64,000 nucleotides of DNA from Peptoniphilus_A sp022767005 (GTDB lineage: Bacteria; Bacillota; Clostridia; Tissierellales; Peptoniphilaceae). The first letter of the stretch is position 1. Every line of letters starts with the position of its first letter. Positions 34,964-43,043 of this stretch are shown piece by piece. The position numbers and the translations under genes are program-made. Under the pieces are notes generated by a model. It saw nothing but the letters and a program-made list of their open reading frames with translations, made no database searches and had not been told where the DNA came from. The stretch is from positions 62,001 through 126,000 of the forward strand of contig NZ_JBNPOJ010000004.1 of the NCBI RefSeq assembly GCF_050315115.1, given 5' to 3'.

Positions 34964-35006
34964 AGAAAAAAGTCCGGCGAAATAATTTTCCCCCGAACTT
35001 TCTTCT
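34964..35006 (-). terminator. Terminator downstream of the histidine kinase gene (repeat copy 2)
   Basis: Arms 34993-35001 and 34969-34977 form AAAGTTCGG/CCGGACTTT with a T-tail on the minus strand. The first 18 bases (plus strand) are identical to those of the element at 31548-31590; the loops differ. Confidence 0.8.
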
Positions 35007-35064
35007 GCACTTATATTTAAAATCCTTTTAAGCATATTTATTAATATCTTTTAAAATTTTTATT

Positions 35065-37107
35065 TTAAAATTCTATGGTAACCTTAAATAAATCTCCATC
35101 AATTTCTATTTCAAAAGTTGCACCATGAGCTTTCACAAAGGATGAAGCTATTGATAGTCCAAGACCTGAGCCTGAAGTTGTCCTTGATTTTTCACCACGA
35201 GTAAATCTTTCCATTAGATCCTCAGCTGAAATATTTAGAGGATATTTAGAAATATTTTTAATAGTTAGTTTAATACCATCATTGTTAAAGAGATCTACAT
35301 ATACTCTTGAGTTCTCCAAGGCGTATTTTGAAATATTTGAAAATAAGTTATCTAAAACCCTTGAAAATTTTTGTCCGTCAATTTCAATCATTACTTTTTC
35401 TTCTGGAAGATTTGAAATTATCTCTATATTTTTTTCAGCAATCTTATCTTCCCATTCACCAATGGATTGTGCCACAAGTGAATTGAAGTCAAGTTCTTGT
35501 TTGTCTAACTCAATATTGTTTGATGTTGCCTTTGAAACTTCAAATAAATCTTCTATTAAAACTTTTAACTTATTTGACTTTTCATTTATTATTTTTGAAT
35601 ACTCCTTAATTTCATCTGCTGAATTATCCTCTTTTGAAAGCAAATCTGAATAATTTATTATAGAAGTTAGTGGTGTTTTTAAATCGTGACTTACATTTGT
35701 AATTAATTCTGTCTTTAATCTTTCAGACTTAACCGCTTCTTCTATTGCCTTATCTAAATTTGTGCTGATATTGTTGAAATTATCAACTATTCCATCATAG
35801 AGTCCATCATTTTTTGAAATTTCACGATTATAATTTCCCTTTACTATTTCACTTGACTCCCTATTTATTCTAATAACTTCATTAATATTTTTAAGAAGAA
35901 TAATGTAAATGAAAACTCCAAATAATATCATTGGAATTATTGTTCCTCCAACTAAAGAAGAAAACAGACTTGCAAAAATTAGAAGGATCAAATATATCCC
36001 GAAGTAGACTGTTGTAAATCTTATCTTAGTCTTTCTTATATTTTCATTTTCAGAAAATTGTGAAAGTGCACTAGTAAAAATTCTGTAAATCAAAGAATTT
36101 TTGACAAGATAGTTTTCTGTATTCTTGTTAAATATACTTTTTATTAAAATTAGAAAATAATTTATTGTAAGTGAAATAATTAAAAGTCCTATCAAATATA
36201 AGAAATAAAAAACATATAAATTATAGTAAACTTGTACTAAACCAGAAATCGCTAAACCGCATACCAAAAGAATTCCAAAGAGAATTAAAACAATTTCAAT
36301 AGGTAGTTTGAAAATTTTTCTCAAATTTTCATTCTCATCAACCTTTTCCATGTTCATGAAAACTGAAAATATTATAGTTAAAATAGTTGCAATTAAAATG
36401 CTAATTCCAATTTGAAATTGAACTTGATCTCTAAATACATCTCTTTCAATTTCATTAATGACCTCATCATCTAATGAACCATAATAAGCAAACTTTAAAT
36501 TTTTAATATTATACAGTCCATTTATATTTGTCATATTTTCATTTATTTGTTTTACAAAAAACTTATCTAAAAAATTATAATTACTTTCTTCTAGTCTTTT
36601 ACTTTTAATAACTTTATCAATTTTTACATTGTTATTAGAAGCAGATCCCGTTATTAAAAAGTCATTATCTCCTAATTCAATTTCAAGAGGATCGAATTCA
36701 TTTTTTTCATACTCATTAGTCAAATAAAAAGTTTTATATTCAGATTTTATTTCGGGTTGATTTATCATCCAGTCTTCTAAATACTTTTTTGGATCAAGTC
36801 CCTTTTCCTTAAGATCGTCCTTTTTCCTTTGAACTTCAATAATATTTGGATCTGTAATTACTTCTCCATTTGTGTTAAAGTATTTCAACTTATATGATTT
36901 AACTGCGTAGTTAAAAAATTTATAACTATTATCATAATTGTTAAGAGATTGCATTATTGTATCAGAGACTCTATTTTTTGTCATTATCTTTCTATAATCG
37001 GAATCTGAACCCATAGAAAATAAAAACATACTTAATAACATAGAAATCAGTGATATCGCAAAAATTATTAAAGCATAATAGCTAAGTTTGTAAGAATTTT
37101 TTTTCAT
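35065..37107 (-). CDS. Sensor histidine kinase
   Basis: This 680-residue membrane kinase has an N-terminal helix (about 10-30), a large extracellular domain (about 31-225), further helices (about 230-250, 270-320, 365-405) and a cytoplasmic HAMP-like linker, HisKA domain (ELITNVSHDLKTPLTSIINYS with the phosphorylated His) and HATPase domain (N box DNLFSNISKYA, G box SGSGLGLSIASSFVKAHG). It shares one base pair junction with the regulator gene upstream. The multi-helix layout differs from simple two-helix sensors. Ligand unknown. Confidence 0.93.
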   Translation of the reverse strand: MKKNSYKLSYYALIIFAISLISMLLSMFLFSMGSDSDYRKIMTKNRVSDTIMQSLNNYDNSYKFFNYAVKSYKLKYFNTNGEVITDPNIIEVQRKKDDLKEKGLDPKKYLEDWMINQPEIKSEYKTFYLTNEYEKNEFDPLEIELGDNDFLITGSASNNNVKIDKVIKSKRLEESNYNFLDKFFVKQINENMTNINGLYNIKNLKFAYYGSLDDEVINEIERDVFRDQVQFQIGISILIATILTIIFSVFMNMEKVDENENLRKIFKLPIEIVLILFGILLVCGLAISGLVQVYYNLYVFYFLYLIGLLIISLTINYFLILIKSIFNKNTENYLVKNSLIYRIFTSALSQFSENENIRKTKIRFTTVYFGIYLILLIFASLFSSLVGGTIIPMILFGVFIYIILLKNINEVIRINRESSEIVKGNYNREISKNDGLYDGIVDNFNNISTNLDKAIEEAVKSERLKTELITNVSHDLKTPLTSIINYSDLLSKEDNSADEIKEYSKIINEKSNKLKVLIEDLFEVSKATSNNIELDKQELDFNSLVAQSIGEWEDKIAEKNIEIISNLPEEKVMIEIDGQKFSRVLDNLFSNISKYALENSRVYVDLFNNDGIKLTIKNISKYPLNISAEDLMERFTRGEKSRTTSGSGLGLSIASSFVKAHGATFEIEIDGDLFKVTIEF

Positions 37108-37805
37108 TATTTTCGCCTCAAATCTTCAAATTTGTATCCAAGTCCCCACTGCACCTTTAGGTACATTGGCTTCTTTGGATTTACTTCGATTTTTTCTCTA
37201 ATTCTCCTAATGTGAACAGTTACAGTTTTTGCTTCAATTGCAGGTTCATTCCACACGCTTTCATAAATTTCTTCAATTGAAAAAACTATATTTGGATTTT
37301 TCATTAGAAGTTCCAAAATTTTAAACTCAATAGAAGTTAGCGTTACTGGTTTATCCTCTACATAGGCAATCTTCTGTGCTAAATCTAATTTTATGCTTCC
37401 TATTTCAATAAAATTTCTATCGTTTTTCAAATCATAGGCATAAAATCTTCTAAGATTACTCTTCACACGAGCGATAAGCTCCATTGGATTGAAGGGCTTT
37501 TGAATATAATCGTCAGCTCCAATATTAAGTCCAAAAATTTTGTCAGTGTCCTCTGATTTTGCAGATAAAATAATTATTGGGACTACAGAGATTTCCCTTA
37601 GCTTAATAATAGCTTCTTCGCCAGATAAATTTGGCATCATTAAATCCATTATTATTAGATCAATTTTTTCATTTCTAAAAATTTTTATAGCTTCAAGACC
37701 ATCATATGCATAAAAAATATTAAAATTTTCATTTTTAAGATAAATTCCAATGGACCTTGCAATTTCCTTGTCGTCCTCAGCAATTAAAATATTGTATCTA
37801 TCCAT
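37107..37805 (-). CDS. OmpR/PhoB-family response regulator
   Basis: This 232-residue regulator has a receiver domain with the acidic pocket (IAEDDKE), phosphoacceptor Asp in LIIMDLMMPNLSGEEA (about D54), Thr/Ser position IILSAKSE and Lys in YIQKPFNPMEL. The winged-helix DNA-binding domain (about 130-230) has LTSIEFKILELLMKNP and TVTVHIRRIREKIE. It is cotranscribed with the kinase. Three TTTGTAA direct repeats upstream suggest autoregulation. Confidence 0.95.
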   Translation of the reverse strand: MDRYNILIAEDDKEIARSIGIYLKNENFNIFYAYDGLEAIKIFRNEKIDLIIMDLMMPNLSGEEAIIKLREISVVPIIILSAKSEDTDKIFGLNIGADDYIQKPFNPMELIARVKSNLRRFYAYDLKNDRNFIEIGSIKLDLAQKIAYVEDKPVTLTSIEFKILELLMKNPNIVFSIEEIYESVWNEPAIEAKTVTVHIRRIREKIEVNPKKPMYLKVQWGLGYKFEDLRRK

Positions 37806-37823
37806 TACATCCCTCCTTGTTTA

Positions 37824-37872
37824 ATTATAATAGCAAATAATAATTACAAATATTCTTACAAAATCTTACAAA
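37824..37872 (-). promoter_or_regulatory. Response-regulator gene promoter with three TTTGTAA direct repeats
   Basis: TATAAT lies at 37824-37829 (minus strand). There is no good -35 box; instead TTTGTAA occurs at 37844-37850, 37856-37862 and 37866-37872, spaced 12 and 10 nt, the first covering the -35 position. Helical-turn-spaced direct repeats are typical of OmpR-family binding sites. Confidence 0.55.
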
Positions 37873-37890
37873 TTTATTAAATAATACTAA

Positions 37891-38253
37891 TTAAAATCTT
37901 CCTAGTATTAAAAGCCTTGCAAAATGTATTGCAACAAGAGAAAAAACTATGCTAAGAGCAGCGTAAAAAATTGAATTCAAAAAATTTCCATTATTTTCTA
38001 AATTAAATATATCAAAGGCAAAAGTAGAAAAAGTCGTGAATCCTCCACAAAATCCAACTTTCATAAATATAACTAGTCTTGAATCTAATTTATTTTTTTC
38101 TGCGTAAAAGGCAATTAATGCAATCAAAAAAGATCCTATTACATTTATTATAAAAGTTGAAAATGGGAAATCCACACCACTTTTTATATTATTAGATAAA
38201 AAATATCTTAAGGAAGACCCCAATGCTCCGCCTAATGCTACATATAAATACAT
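37891..38253 (-). CDS. crcB: Fluoride exporter CrcB/Fluc
   Basis: This 120-residue, four-helix protein forms dual-topology dimeric fluoride channels. It starts LYVALGGALGSSLRYFLSN and contains the family motif GFCGGFTTFSTFAFD and a conserved Asn in FPFSTFIINVIGSFLIA. Gram-positive bacteria often carry two crcB genes side by side; only one is here. No fluoride riboswitch fits in the short leader. It is divergent from the permease gene. Confidence 0.95.
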   Translation of the reverse strand: MYLYVALGGALGSSLRYFLSNNIKSGVDFPFSTFIINVIGSFLIALIAFYAEKNKLDSRLVIFMKVGFCGGFTTFSTFAFDIFNLENNGNFLNSIFYAALSIVFSLVAIHFARLLILGRF

Positions 38254-38290
38254 ATTTACTCCTTTCTAATACTTATTGTATGTCAAAAAC

Positions 38291-38319
38291 TTATATGCTA
38301 AAATCATTTTTGTTATAAT
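38291..38319 (+). promoter_or_regulatory. Extended -10 promoter of the NCS2 permease
   Basis: TGTTATAAT (38311-38319) is a perfect extended -10 box; the -35 region (TTATAT) is poor. The leader to the GTG start is about 15-20 nt, too short for a purine riboswitch. Confidence 0.6.
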
Positions 38320-38341
38320 TATATTAAAAAAGGAGTTTATT

Positions 38342-39661
38342 GTGAAGAAATACATTGGAATGAAACTAGAATATGAAGTTGATGATAAACCAAGTTTTTT
38401 TAAATCCTCACTGCTTGGATTTCAAAATATTTTGACTGCTTTTAGTGGAATTATCGCTGTACCACTAAGTATTGCAGCCATAGCTGGTACTAATGTAGCA
38501 GAAACTTCTATACTTATTTCTGCTGCACTACTTGCATCTGGTATTTGTTCTTTTATACAAACTAAGGGGATTTTTAAAGGCAATGCAAAGGTCGGTATAG
38601 GTCTTCCAACAATTATGGGAACTGACTTTGGCTTTGTACCACCTGCCAATGCTGTCATTAACACTATGGGTGGTGGACTTGCAGGTTACTTTGGTGCAAC
38701 GATTTTAGGTGCACTTTTAGAATTAATACTCAGCTTTTTTATTAAACCACTTTTAAAATTTTTCCCAGAAGTAGTTACTGGAACTGTTATTACGCTAATT
38801 GGAATAACTATGATGCCCGTTGCCTTTGATTGGGTTGGCGGAGGATATGGTGCAGAAAATTATGGAGATCCGCTTTTTATTGGAATTGCCGTCTTTACTT
38901 TTCTACTCATAATTTTTATAAATCATTACGGAAGAGGTTTTGCGACTACCGCATCAGTATTTATTGCAATGATAATTTCTTATATTATTTGTATTCCATT
39001 GGGTCTTGTAGATTTTTCACAAGTTGCAGCTGCACCTTGGATAAAAATTCCAGAGTTATTTCCTTTTGGAGTTAAATTTGATTTGAGATTTGTCGTTCCC
39101 TTTATCGCTGGTTATCTTGTAACTATAATAGAAACTGTTGGAGTTATGAAAACTCTTGGTACTGTTTGTGAAGTTGAACTATCTGATACAGATATCTCTA
39201 GTGGAGTTAGAGCTGATGCTATTGGTTCTATGTTATCTCCAGTATTTGGTTCAGGTGCAGCACAAACTTTCAGTCAAAATGTTGGACTAATCCCACTTAC
39301 AAAATGTGCGTCAAAAAAAGTTGCACTTTTTTCATCTTTTATATTAATAATAATGAGCTTTTGTCCTAAATTTGCCACTTTAGTTTCAATTATGCCTTCA
39401 CCTATTCTTGGAGGTGCAGGAATTCTTATGTTCGGTACAATTTTAGCTTCAGGTATGCAAGCACTTAGCAAGGCAAAATTTTCCACAAAAAATATTATGA
39501 TTATTGCCGGAGGAATTGGCGTTGGAATTGGTATTACAATGAGACCTGACATTGTTTCAAAACTTCCAAGTTTAATCTCAGCACTTTTTTCATCTGGTAT
39601 ATCAGGTGGAACTATTGTAGCTGTAATATTAAATATTTTGCTAGTTGAAAAAGATTATTAA
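38342..39661 (+). CDS. NCS2-family xanthine/uracil permease
   Basis: This 439-residue inner-membrane transporter has about 12-14 helices and probably imports a purine or uracil with protons. Family features include the Gln/Gly-rich segment GIGLPTIMGTDFGFVPP, ETVGVMKTLGTVCEVE and the conserved SPVFGSGAAQTFSQNVGLIPLTKCASK region (key part QNVGLI). I chose GTG 38342 six bases behind AAGGAG; the 22 extra upstream codons lie over the promoter. It is a single-gene unit ended by a terminator. Substrate cannot be fixed by eye. Confidence 0.9.
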   Translation: MKKYIGMKLEYEVDDKPSFFKSSLLGFQNILTAFSGIIAVPLSIAAIAGTNVAETSILISAALLASGICSFIQTKGIFKGNAKVGIGLPTIMGTDFGFVPPANAVINTMGGGLAGYFGATILGALLELILSFFIKPLLKFFPEVVTGTVITLIGITMMPVAFDWVGGGYGAENYGDPLFIGIAVFTFLLIIFINHYGRGFATTASVFIAMIISYIICIPLGLVDFSQVAAAPWIKIPELFPFGVKFDLRFVVPFIAGYLVTIIETVGVMKTLGTVCEVELSDTDISSGVRADAIGSMLSPVFGSGAAQTFSQNVGLIPLTKCASKKVALFSSFILIIMSFCPKFATLVSIMPSPILGGAGILMFGTILASGMQALSKAKFSTKNIMIIAGGIGVGIGITMRPDIVSKLPSLISALFSSGISGGTIVAVILNILLVEKDY

Positions 39662-39663
39662 GA

Positions 39664-39690
39664 GAAACTGCCCTTGTGGCAGTTTTTTTG
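39664..39690 (+). terminator. Terminator after the permease
   Basis: AAACTGCC (39665-39672) and GGCAGTTT (39678-39685) form the stem and are followed by further Ts. Confidence 0.9.
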
Positions 39691-39722
39691 TACAAATATT
39701 TTTATAAAGCCTCTTACTATGC

Positions 39723-39728
39723 TATAAT
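39723..39728 (+). promoter_or_regulatory. -10 box of the racemase gene
   Basis: TATAAT lies 36 nt before the ATG. A weak TTTATA 16 nt upstream may serve as the -35 box. Confidence 0.5.
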
Positions 39729-39763
39729 ATTAAAAGAAATTCTCGTTTTGAAAGGATAATAAA

Positions 39764-40921
39764 ATGAAGGACTTTTTGACAAGACCGGCTTGGATTGAAA
39801 TAAACTTAGATAATTTTGAAAATAATATTAAGGAAATTAAAAATCTCGTAGGCGAAAATACTGAAGTTATGAGTGTAGTAAAAAGCGATGCTTATAGACT
39901 TGGAGCTGTTCCCCTTTCTTACATATCCATGGAACTTGGAATAAAATTTTATGCTGTGGCAACTCTAGGAGAAGCTTTGACTTTTAGGAAAGAATTTCCC
40001 AATTCGGATATATTAATTCTTGGCTACACTCCACCGCATCTTTATGAACATGCAATTAAAAATGATATTACGCTTAATCTTTATTCACTTGACGATGCCA
40101 CTAATCTTGATGCTATTGCAAAACAAATTCATAAAATTGCAAAAATTCATATTGCCGTAGATAGTGGAATGTCTAGGATTGGCTTTATACCTAATAAAAA
40201 TTCTTTAGACGAAGTCATAAAAATTTTCCAACTTAAAAATATTTATGTAGAAGGAATTTTTTCACACTTTGCAGCTTGTGAATCAGACCCTGAATTTACA
40301 AAAAAGCAGTTTAACTCCTTTAAAAATTTTATAAGAGAAATTGAAGATAAGGGCTATAATTTCAAATATAGACATATTGCAAATTCTTCTTCTGTTTTAT
40401 ATCACAGAGAATACGATCTAGATATGGTAAGACCAGGTATTATTCAATATGGTTATACTGACAGCAAAAAACTTCCAGAGGAGTTTAATTTAAAAGAAAT
40501 ACTTTCAATAAAAGCAGAAATATCTTCTATAAGAAAGGTAAAATGCGGCGAAACTGTTGGCTATGAAAGATTTTATAAATGCACTAAAGATACAAAAGTC
40601 GTTACTCTTCCCATTGGATATGCAGATGCCTTTCCTCGAATTTTATCTGAAAAATTAGAAGTATTAATAAATGGAAAAAGGTGTAAACAAATTGGCTTAA
40701 TATGTATGGATCAAATGATGATAGATGCAACAGGTGTTGATTGCAAAATTGGTGATGAAGTTGTTTTAATTGGCAAACAAGGTGATGAAGAAATTAAAGT
40801 AAGAGATATATGTAAATTTTCTGGCGACTGCGAAACATCTTTTATCACACATCTTAATAGGAGATTGCCAAAATATTATTACAGACATGGTGAACTTGTC
40901 CATGTTTCTCAAATGGATTAA
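39764..40921 (+). CDS. alr: Alanine racemase-family PLP enzyme
   Basis: This 385-residue fold-type III PLP enzyme probably interconverts L- and D-alanine for peptidoglycan. The PLP lysine lies in SVVKSDAYRLGAV (about K40), with DSGMSRIGF, a catalytic-Tyr region GETVGYERFYK and the C-terminal LICMDQMMIDATG. The motif after the lysine is normally KADAYGHG; here GH is replaced by RL, so a different amino-acid substrate is possible. AAGGA precedes the ATG. murC lies about 500 nt downstream, beyond the opposite-strand spoVG. Confidence 0.85.
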   Translation: MKDFLTRPAWIEINLDNFENNIKEIKNLVGENTEVMSVVKSDAYRLGAVPLSYISMELGIKFYAVATLGEALTFRKEFPNSDILILGYTPPHLYEHAIKNDITLNLYSLDDATNLDAIAKQIHKIAKIHIAVDSGMSRIGFIPNKNSLDEVIKIFQLKNIYVEGIFSHFAACESDPEFTKKQFNSFKNFIREIEDKGYNFKYRHIANSSSVLYHREYDLDMVRPGIIQYGYTDSKKLPEEFNLKEILSIKAEISSIRKVKCGETVGYERFYKCTKDTKVVTLPIGYADAFPRILSEKLEVLINGKRCKQIGLICMDQMMIDATGVDCKIGDEVVLIGKQGDEEIKVRDICKFSGDCETSFITHLNRRLPKYYYRHGELVHVSQMD

Positions 40922-40965
40922 AAATATAAGTACAAAGGTTGTTAAACTTTCTATTCTTTAGCATA

Positions 40966-40995
40966 TAAAAAGAGAGTCCTAAGACTCTCTTATAT
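40966..40995. terminator. Bidirectional terminator between alr and spoVG
   Basis: AAGAGAGTC and GACTCTCTT form a perfect 9-bp stem around CTAA. An A/T-rich tract on both sides allows termination in both directions; the T-run is better on the minus (spoVG) side. Confidence 0.78.
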
Positions 40996-41300
40996 TATTC
41001 TTCAGTTTTTTCTTCTTGTTTTTCTGCTTCTTCTGAATCTAATTTTTCTTTTACAGCATAATATTCTTTAAAAATAACATCTTCTAATTCTTTTCTTGCT
41101 TCGGCATTAATTGGATGAGCAATGTCTCTGTACTCTCCATTAGAAAGTCTTCTGCTTGGCATTGCTAAAAATAAAGATTCATTTCCTTCTATTATTTTTA
41201 TATCATGAAGCACAAATTCGTTATCAAAGGTTACAGATACTATTGCTTTAAGCTTTCCTTCTGTTGGTAATTTGCGAAGTCTTACATCAGTTATGTTCAT
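40995..41300 (-). CDS. spoVG: Septation/regulatory protein SpoVG
   Basis: This 101-residue protein belongs to the SpoVG family, which bind DNA or RNA and affect septation and virulence gene expression even in non-sporulating Firmicutes. The core MNITDVRLRKLPTEGKLKA, LFLAMPSRRL and DIAHPINAEARKEL are all present; the tail is Glu-rich. I chose ATG 41300 behind GAGGG. It is divergent from murC and monocistronic. Confidence 0.95.
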   Translation of the reverse strand: MNITDVRLRKLPTEGKLKAIVSVTFDNEFVLHDIKIIEGNESLFLAMPSRRLSNGEYRDIAHPINAEARKELEDVIFKEYYAVKEKLDSEEAEKQEEKTEE

Positions 41301-41327
41301 ACAAGTATCCCTCTCTTTCTTTATGAT

Positions 41328-41356
41328 ATTATAGCACAAATAAGATACATAATAAA
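41328..41356 (-). promoter_or_regulatory. Promoter of spoVG
   Basis: An extended -10 (TGCTATAAT, TATAAT at 41328-41333) with a weak TTTATT -35 at 17 bp lies just upstream of spoVG on the minus strand. Confidence 0.6.
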
Positions 41357-41428
41357 CGCTTTAATTAAAATTTTTCCTTTAATCTATTTAATTTTAATGT
41401 TTATTATTTTTTCTTTGTAAAATTTTTG

Positions 41429-41437
41429 TGATATAAT
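41429..41437 (+). promoter_or_regulatory. Extended -10 promoter of murC
   Basis: TGATATAAT precedes murC by 24 nt. The leader holds GGAGG before the TTG start. Confidence 0.62.
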
Positions 41438-41460
41438 GAAAAAGAACTGGAGGAAGTAAA

Positions 41461-42843
41461 TTGTTTGAAATTAATATAGATAATAGTAATTATAAAAATA
41501 TATTTTTTATAGGAATTGGTGGAATAAGTATGTCTGCACTTGCAGAGCTCATGCTTTATAAAGGCTATAATGTCTATGGAAGCGACAGAAGTCCCTCTAT
41601 AAATACAGAAAAATTAGAAAAAAATGGCGCTACAATATATTACGAGCACAAAAAGGAACATATTTATAATATGGACCTTGTAATTTTTACTGATGCGATT
41701 TCCTTTGACAACGAAGAATATATAGCAGCTGTAAAAGAAAAAATAGACCTAGTTGATAGAGCTACATTTTTAGGTGCTATAATGAAAAATTACGATTATT
41801 CCATTGCTGTATCAGGAACTCATGGCAAGACAACTACAACTTCCATGATAACAGAAATTATAAAAGACCTAGAAATTAATCCAACAATTATGCTTGGTGG
41901 TCAATTAAAAGATATTGATGGCAATATTAAAATTGGCGACGAAAAATTATTTTTGACAGAGGCTTGTGAATACAAGGCAAATATTTTAAAATATTTTCCT
42001 ACTACAGAAATTGTTTTAAATATTGATGAAGATCATTTAGACTATTTTGACAATATTGACCATATAATTAAAACTTTTAAAGGCTATGTTGATAATCTTC
42101 ATAAAGATAATTATGTAATTTTAAATATTGATGACGAAAATGTTAATTCTCTCTTCCCAATTGATAACTGTAAAGTCTTTACTTTTGGAATAAATAATAA
42201 TGCAGATTTAATGGCAAAAAATATTGAGTTTAACGAAAATGGCTTCCCAATTTATGATTTGTATTTAAATGGTAAAAAGGTAAATCATATTGAGCTTTCA
42301 GTCCTTGGAAAGCACAATGTATTAAACTCTCTTGCCGCAATTGCTGCAACCTATGTAAACAATATTCCACTTGAAAATGCAATTATCGGGCTTAAAAATT
42401 ATAAAGGTGTAGAAAGAAGACTTGAAGAAAAGGGCTACTACAAAGGAACAAAAGTTATGGACGATTATGCTCATCATCCAACGGAAATAAAATCATCAAT
42501 TCACGCAATTAAAAATGCTTGCAAGGGAAAATTATACACAATTTTTCAACCTCACACTTACACAAGAACAAAACTTTTGTTAGATGCCTTTGCCAACTCC
42601 TTTGACGAGTCAGATGTAATTATAATTACAGATATTTATGCAGCACGTGAAAAAGATTATGGTGATATTCACTCAAAAACTTTAAGAGATGCCATTTCCG
42701 AACACCGAGACAATGCCTTTTATATTTCTGGATTTGAAGACATAGTAAAATTCATTAAAGAAAATATCAAAAAGGGTGATGTTGTTGTAACTATGGGTGC
42801 TGGCGATGTATATAAAATTGGCGAAATGATTTTAGAAAAATAA
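41461..42843 (+). CDS. murC: UDP-N-acetylmuramate--L-alanine ligase
   Basis: MurC adds the first amino acid of the peptidoglycan stem peptide. The 460 residues show the N-terminal Rossmann motif FFIGIGGISMSALAELM, the ATP-binding P-loop SGTHGKTTTTSMI, a conserved DEDHLDYF and GVERRLEEKG, and DDYAHHPTEI in the C-terminal ligase domain. The start is TTG behind GGAGGAAG. It is a single-gene unit with a promoter and a terminator. It is functionally close to the alanine racemase gene upstream. Confidence 0.98.
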   Translation: MFEINIDNSNYKNIFFIGIGGISMSALAELMLYKGYNVYGSDRSPSINTEKLEKNGATIYYEHKKEHIYNMDLVIFTDAISFDNEEYIAAVKEKIDLVDRATFLGAIMKNYDYSIAVSGTHGKTTTTSMITEIIKDLEINPTIMLGGQLKDIDGNIKIGDEKLFLTEACEYKANILKYFPTTEIVLNIDEDHLDYFDNIDHIIKTFKGYVDNLHKDNYVILNIDDENVNSLFPIDNCKVFTFGINNNADLMAKNIEFNENGFPIYDLYLNGKKVNHIELSVLGKHNVLNSLAAIAATYVNNIPLENAIIGLKNYKGVERRLEEKGYYKGTKVMDDYAHHPTEIKSSIHAIKNACKGKLYTIFQPHTYTRTKLLLDAFANSFDESDVIIITDIYAAREKDYGDIHSKTLRDAISEHRDNAFYISGFEDIVKFIKENIKKGDVVVTMGAGDVYKIGEMILEK

Positions 42844-42863
42844 ATTTAGTATTAACGATTTAT

Positions 42864-42894
42864 TGGAACTCCTTTGAGTTCCTTTTTTATTGAA
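42864..42894 (+). terminator. Terminator after murC
   Basis: GGAACTC and GAGTTCC pair around CTTT and are followed by six Ts. Confidence 0.9.
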
Positions 42895-42977
42895 ATATCA
42901 TCAAATTAAATTCAATCTATTTGGCAGACATAGTAAAGATCGTAAAATATTTTATCTACTATTTTTTAATCATCTAT

Positions 42978-43032
42978 AAAAAAGATCCTATAGAAATAGA
43001 TTTTTAAAATCTACATCTATAAGACCTATTTT
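42978..43032 (-). terminator. Long-stem terminator after the glycosidase gene
   Basis: A hairpin of about 21 bp (plus-strand arms from 42983 and to 43027, with a few wobbles and one mismatch) is followed by TTTTTT on the minus strand. Confidence 0.85.
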
Positions 43033-43043
43033 TGTAAATTCAT

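Noticed and set aside
38254..38341. Fluoride riboswitch for crcB or purine riboswitch for the permease
   Set aside because: The 88-nt shared divergent region is mostly promoter sequence and neither conserved motif is visible.
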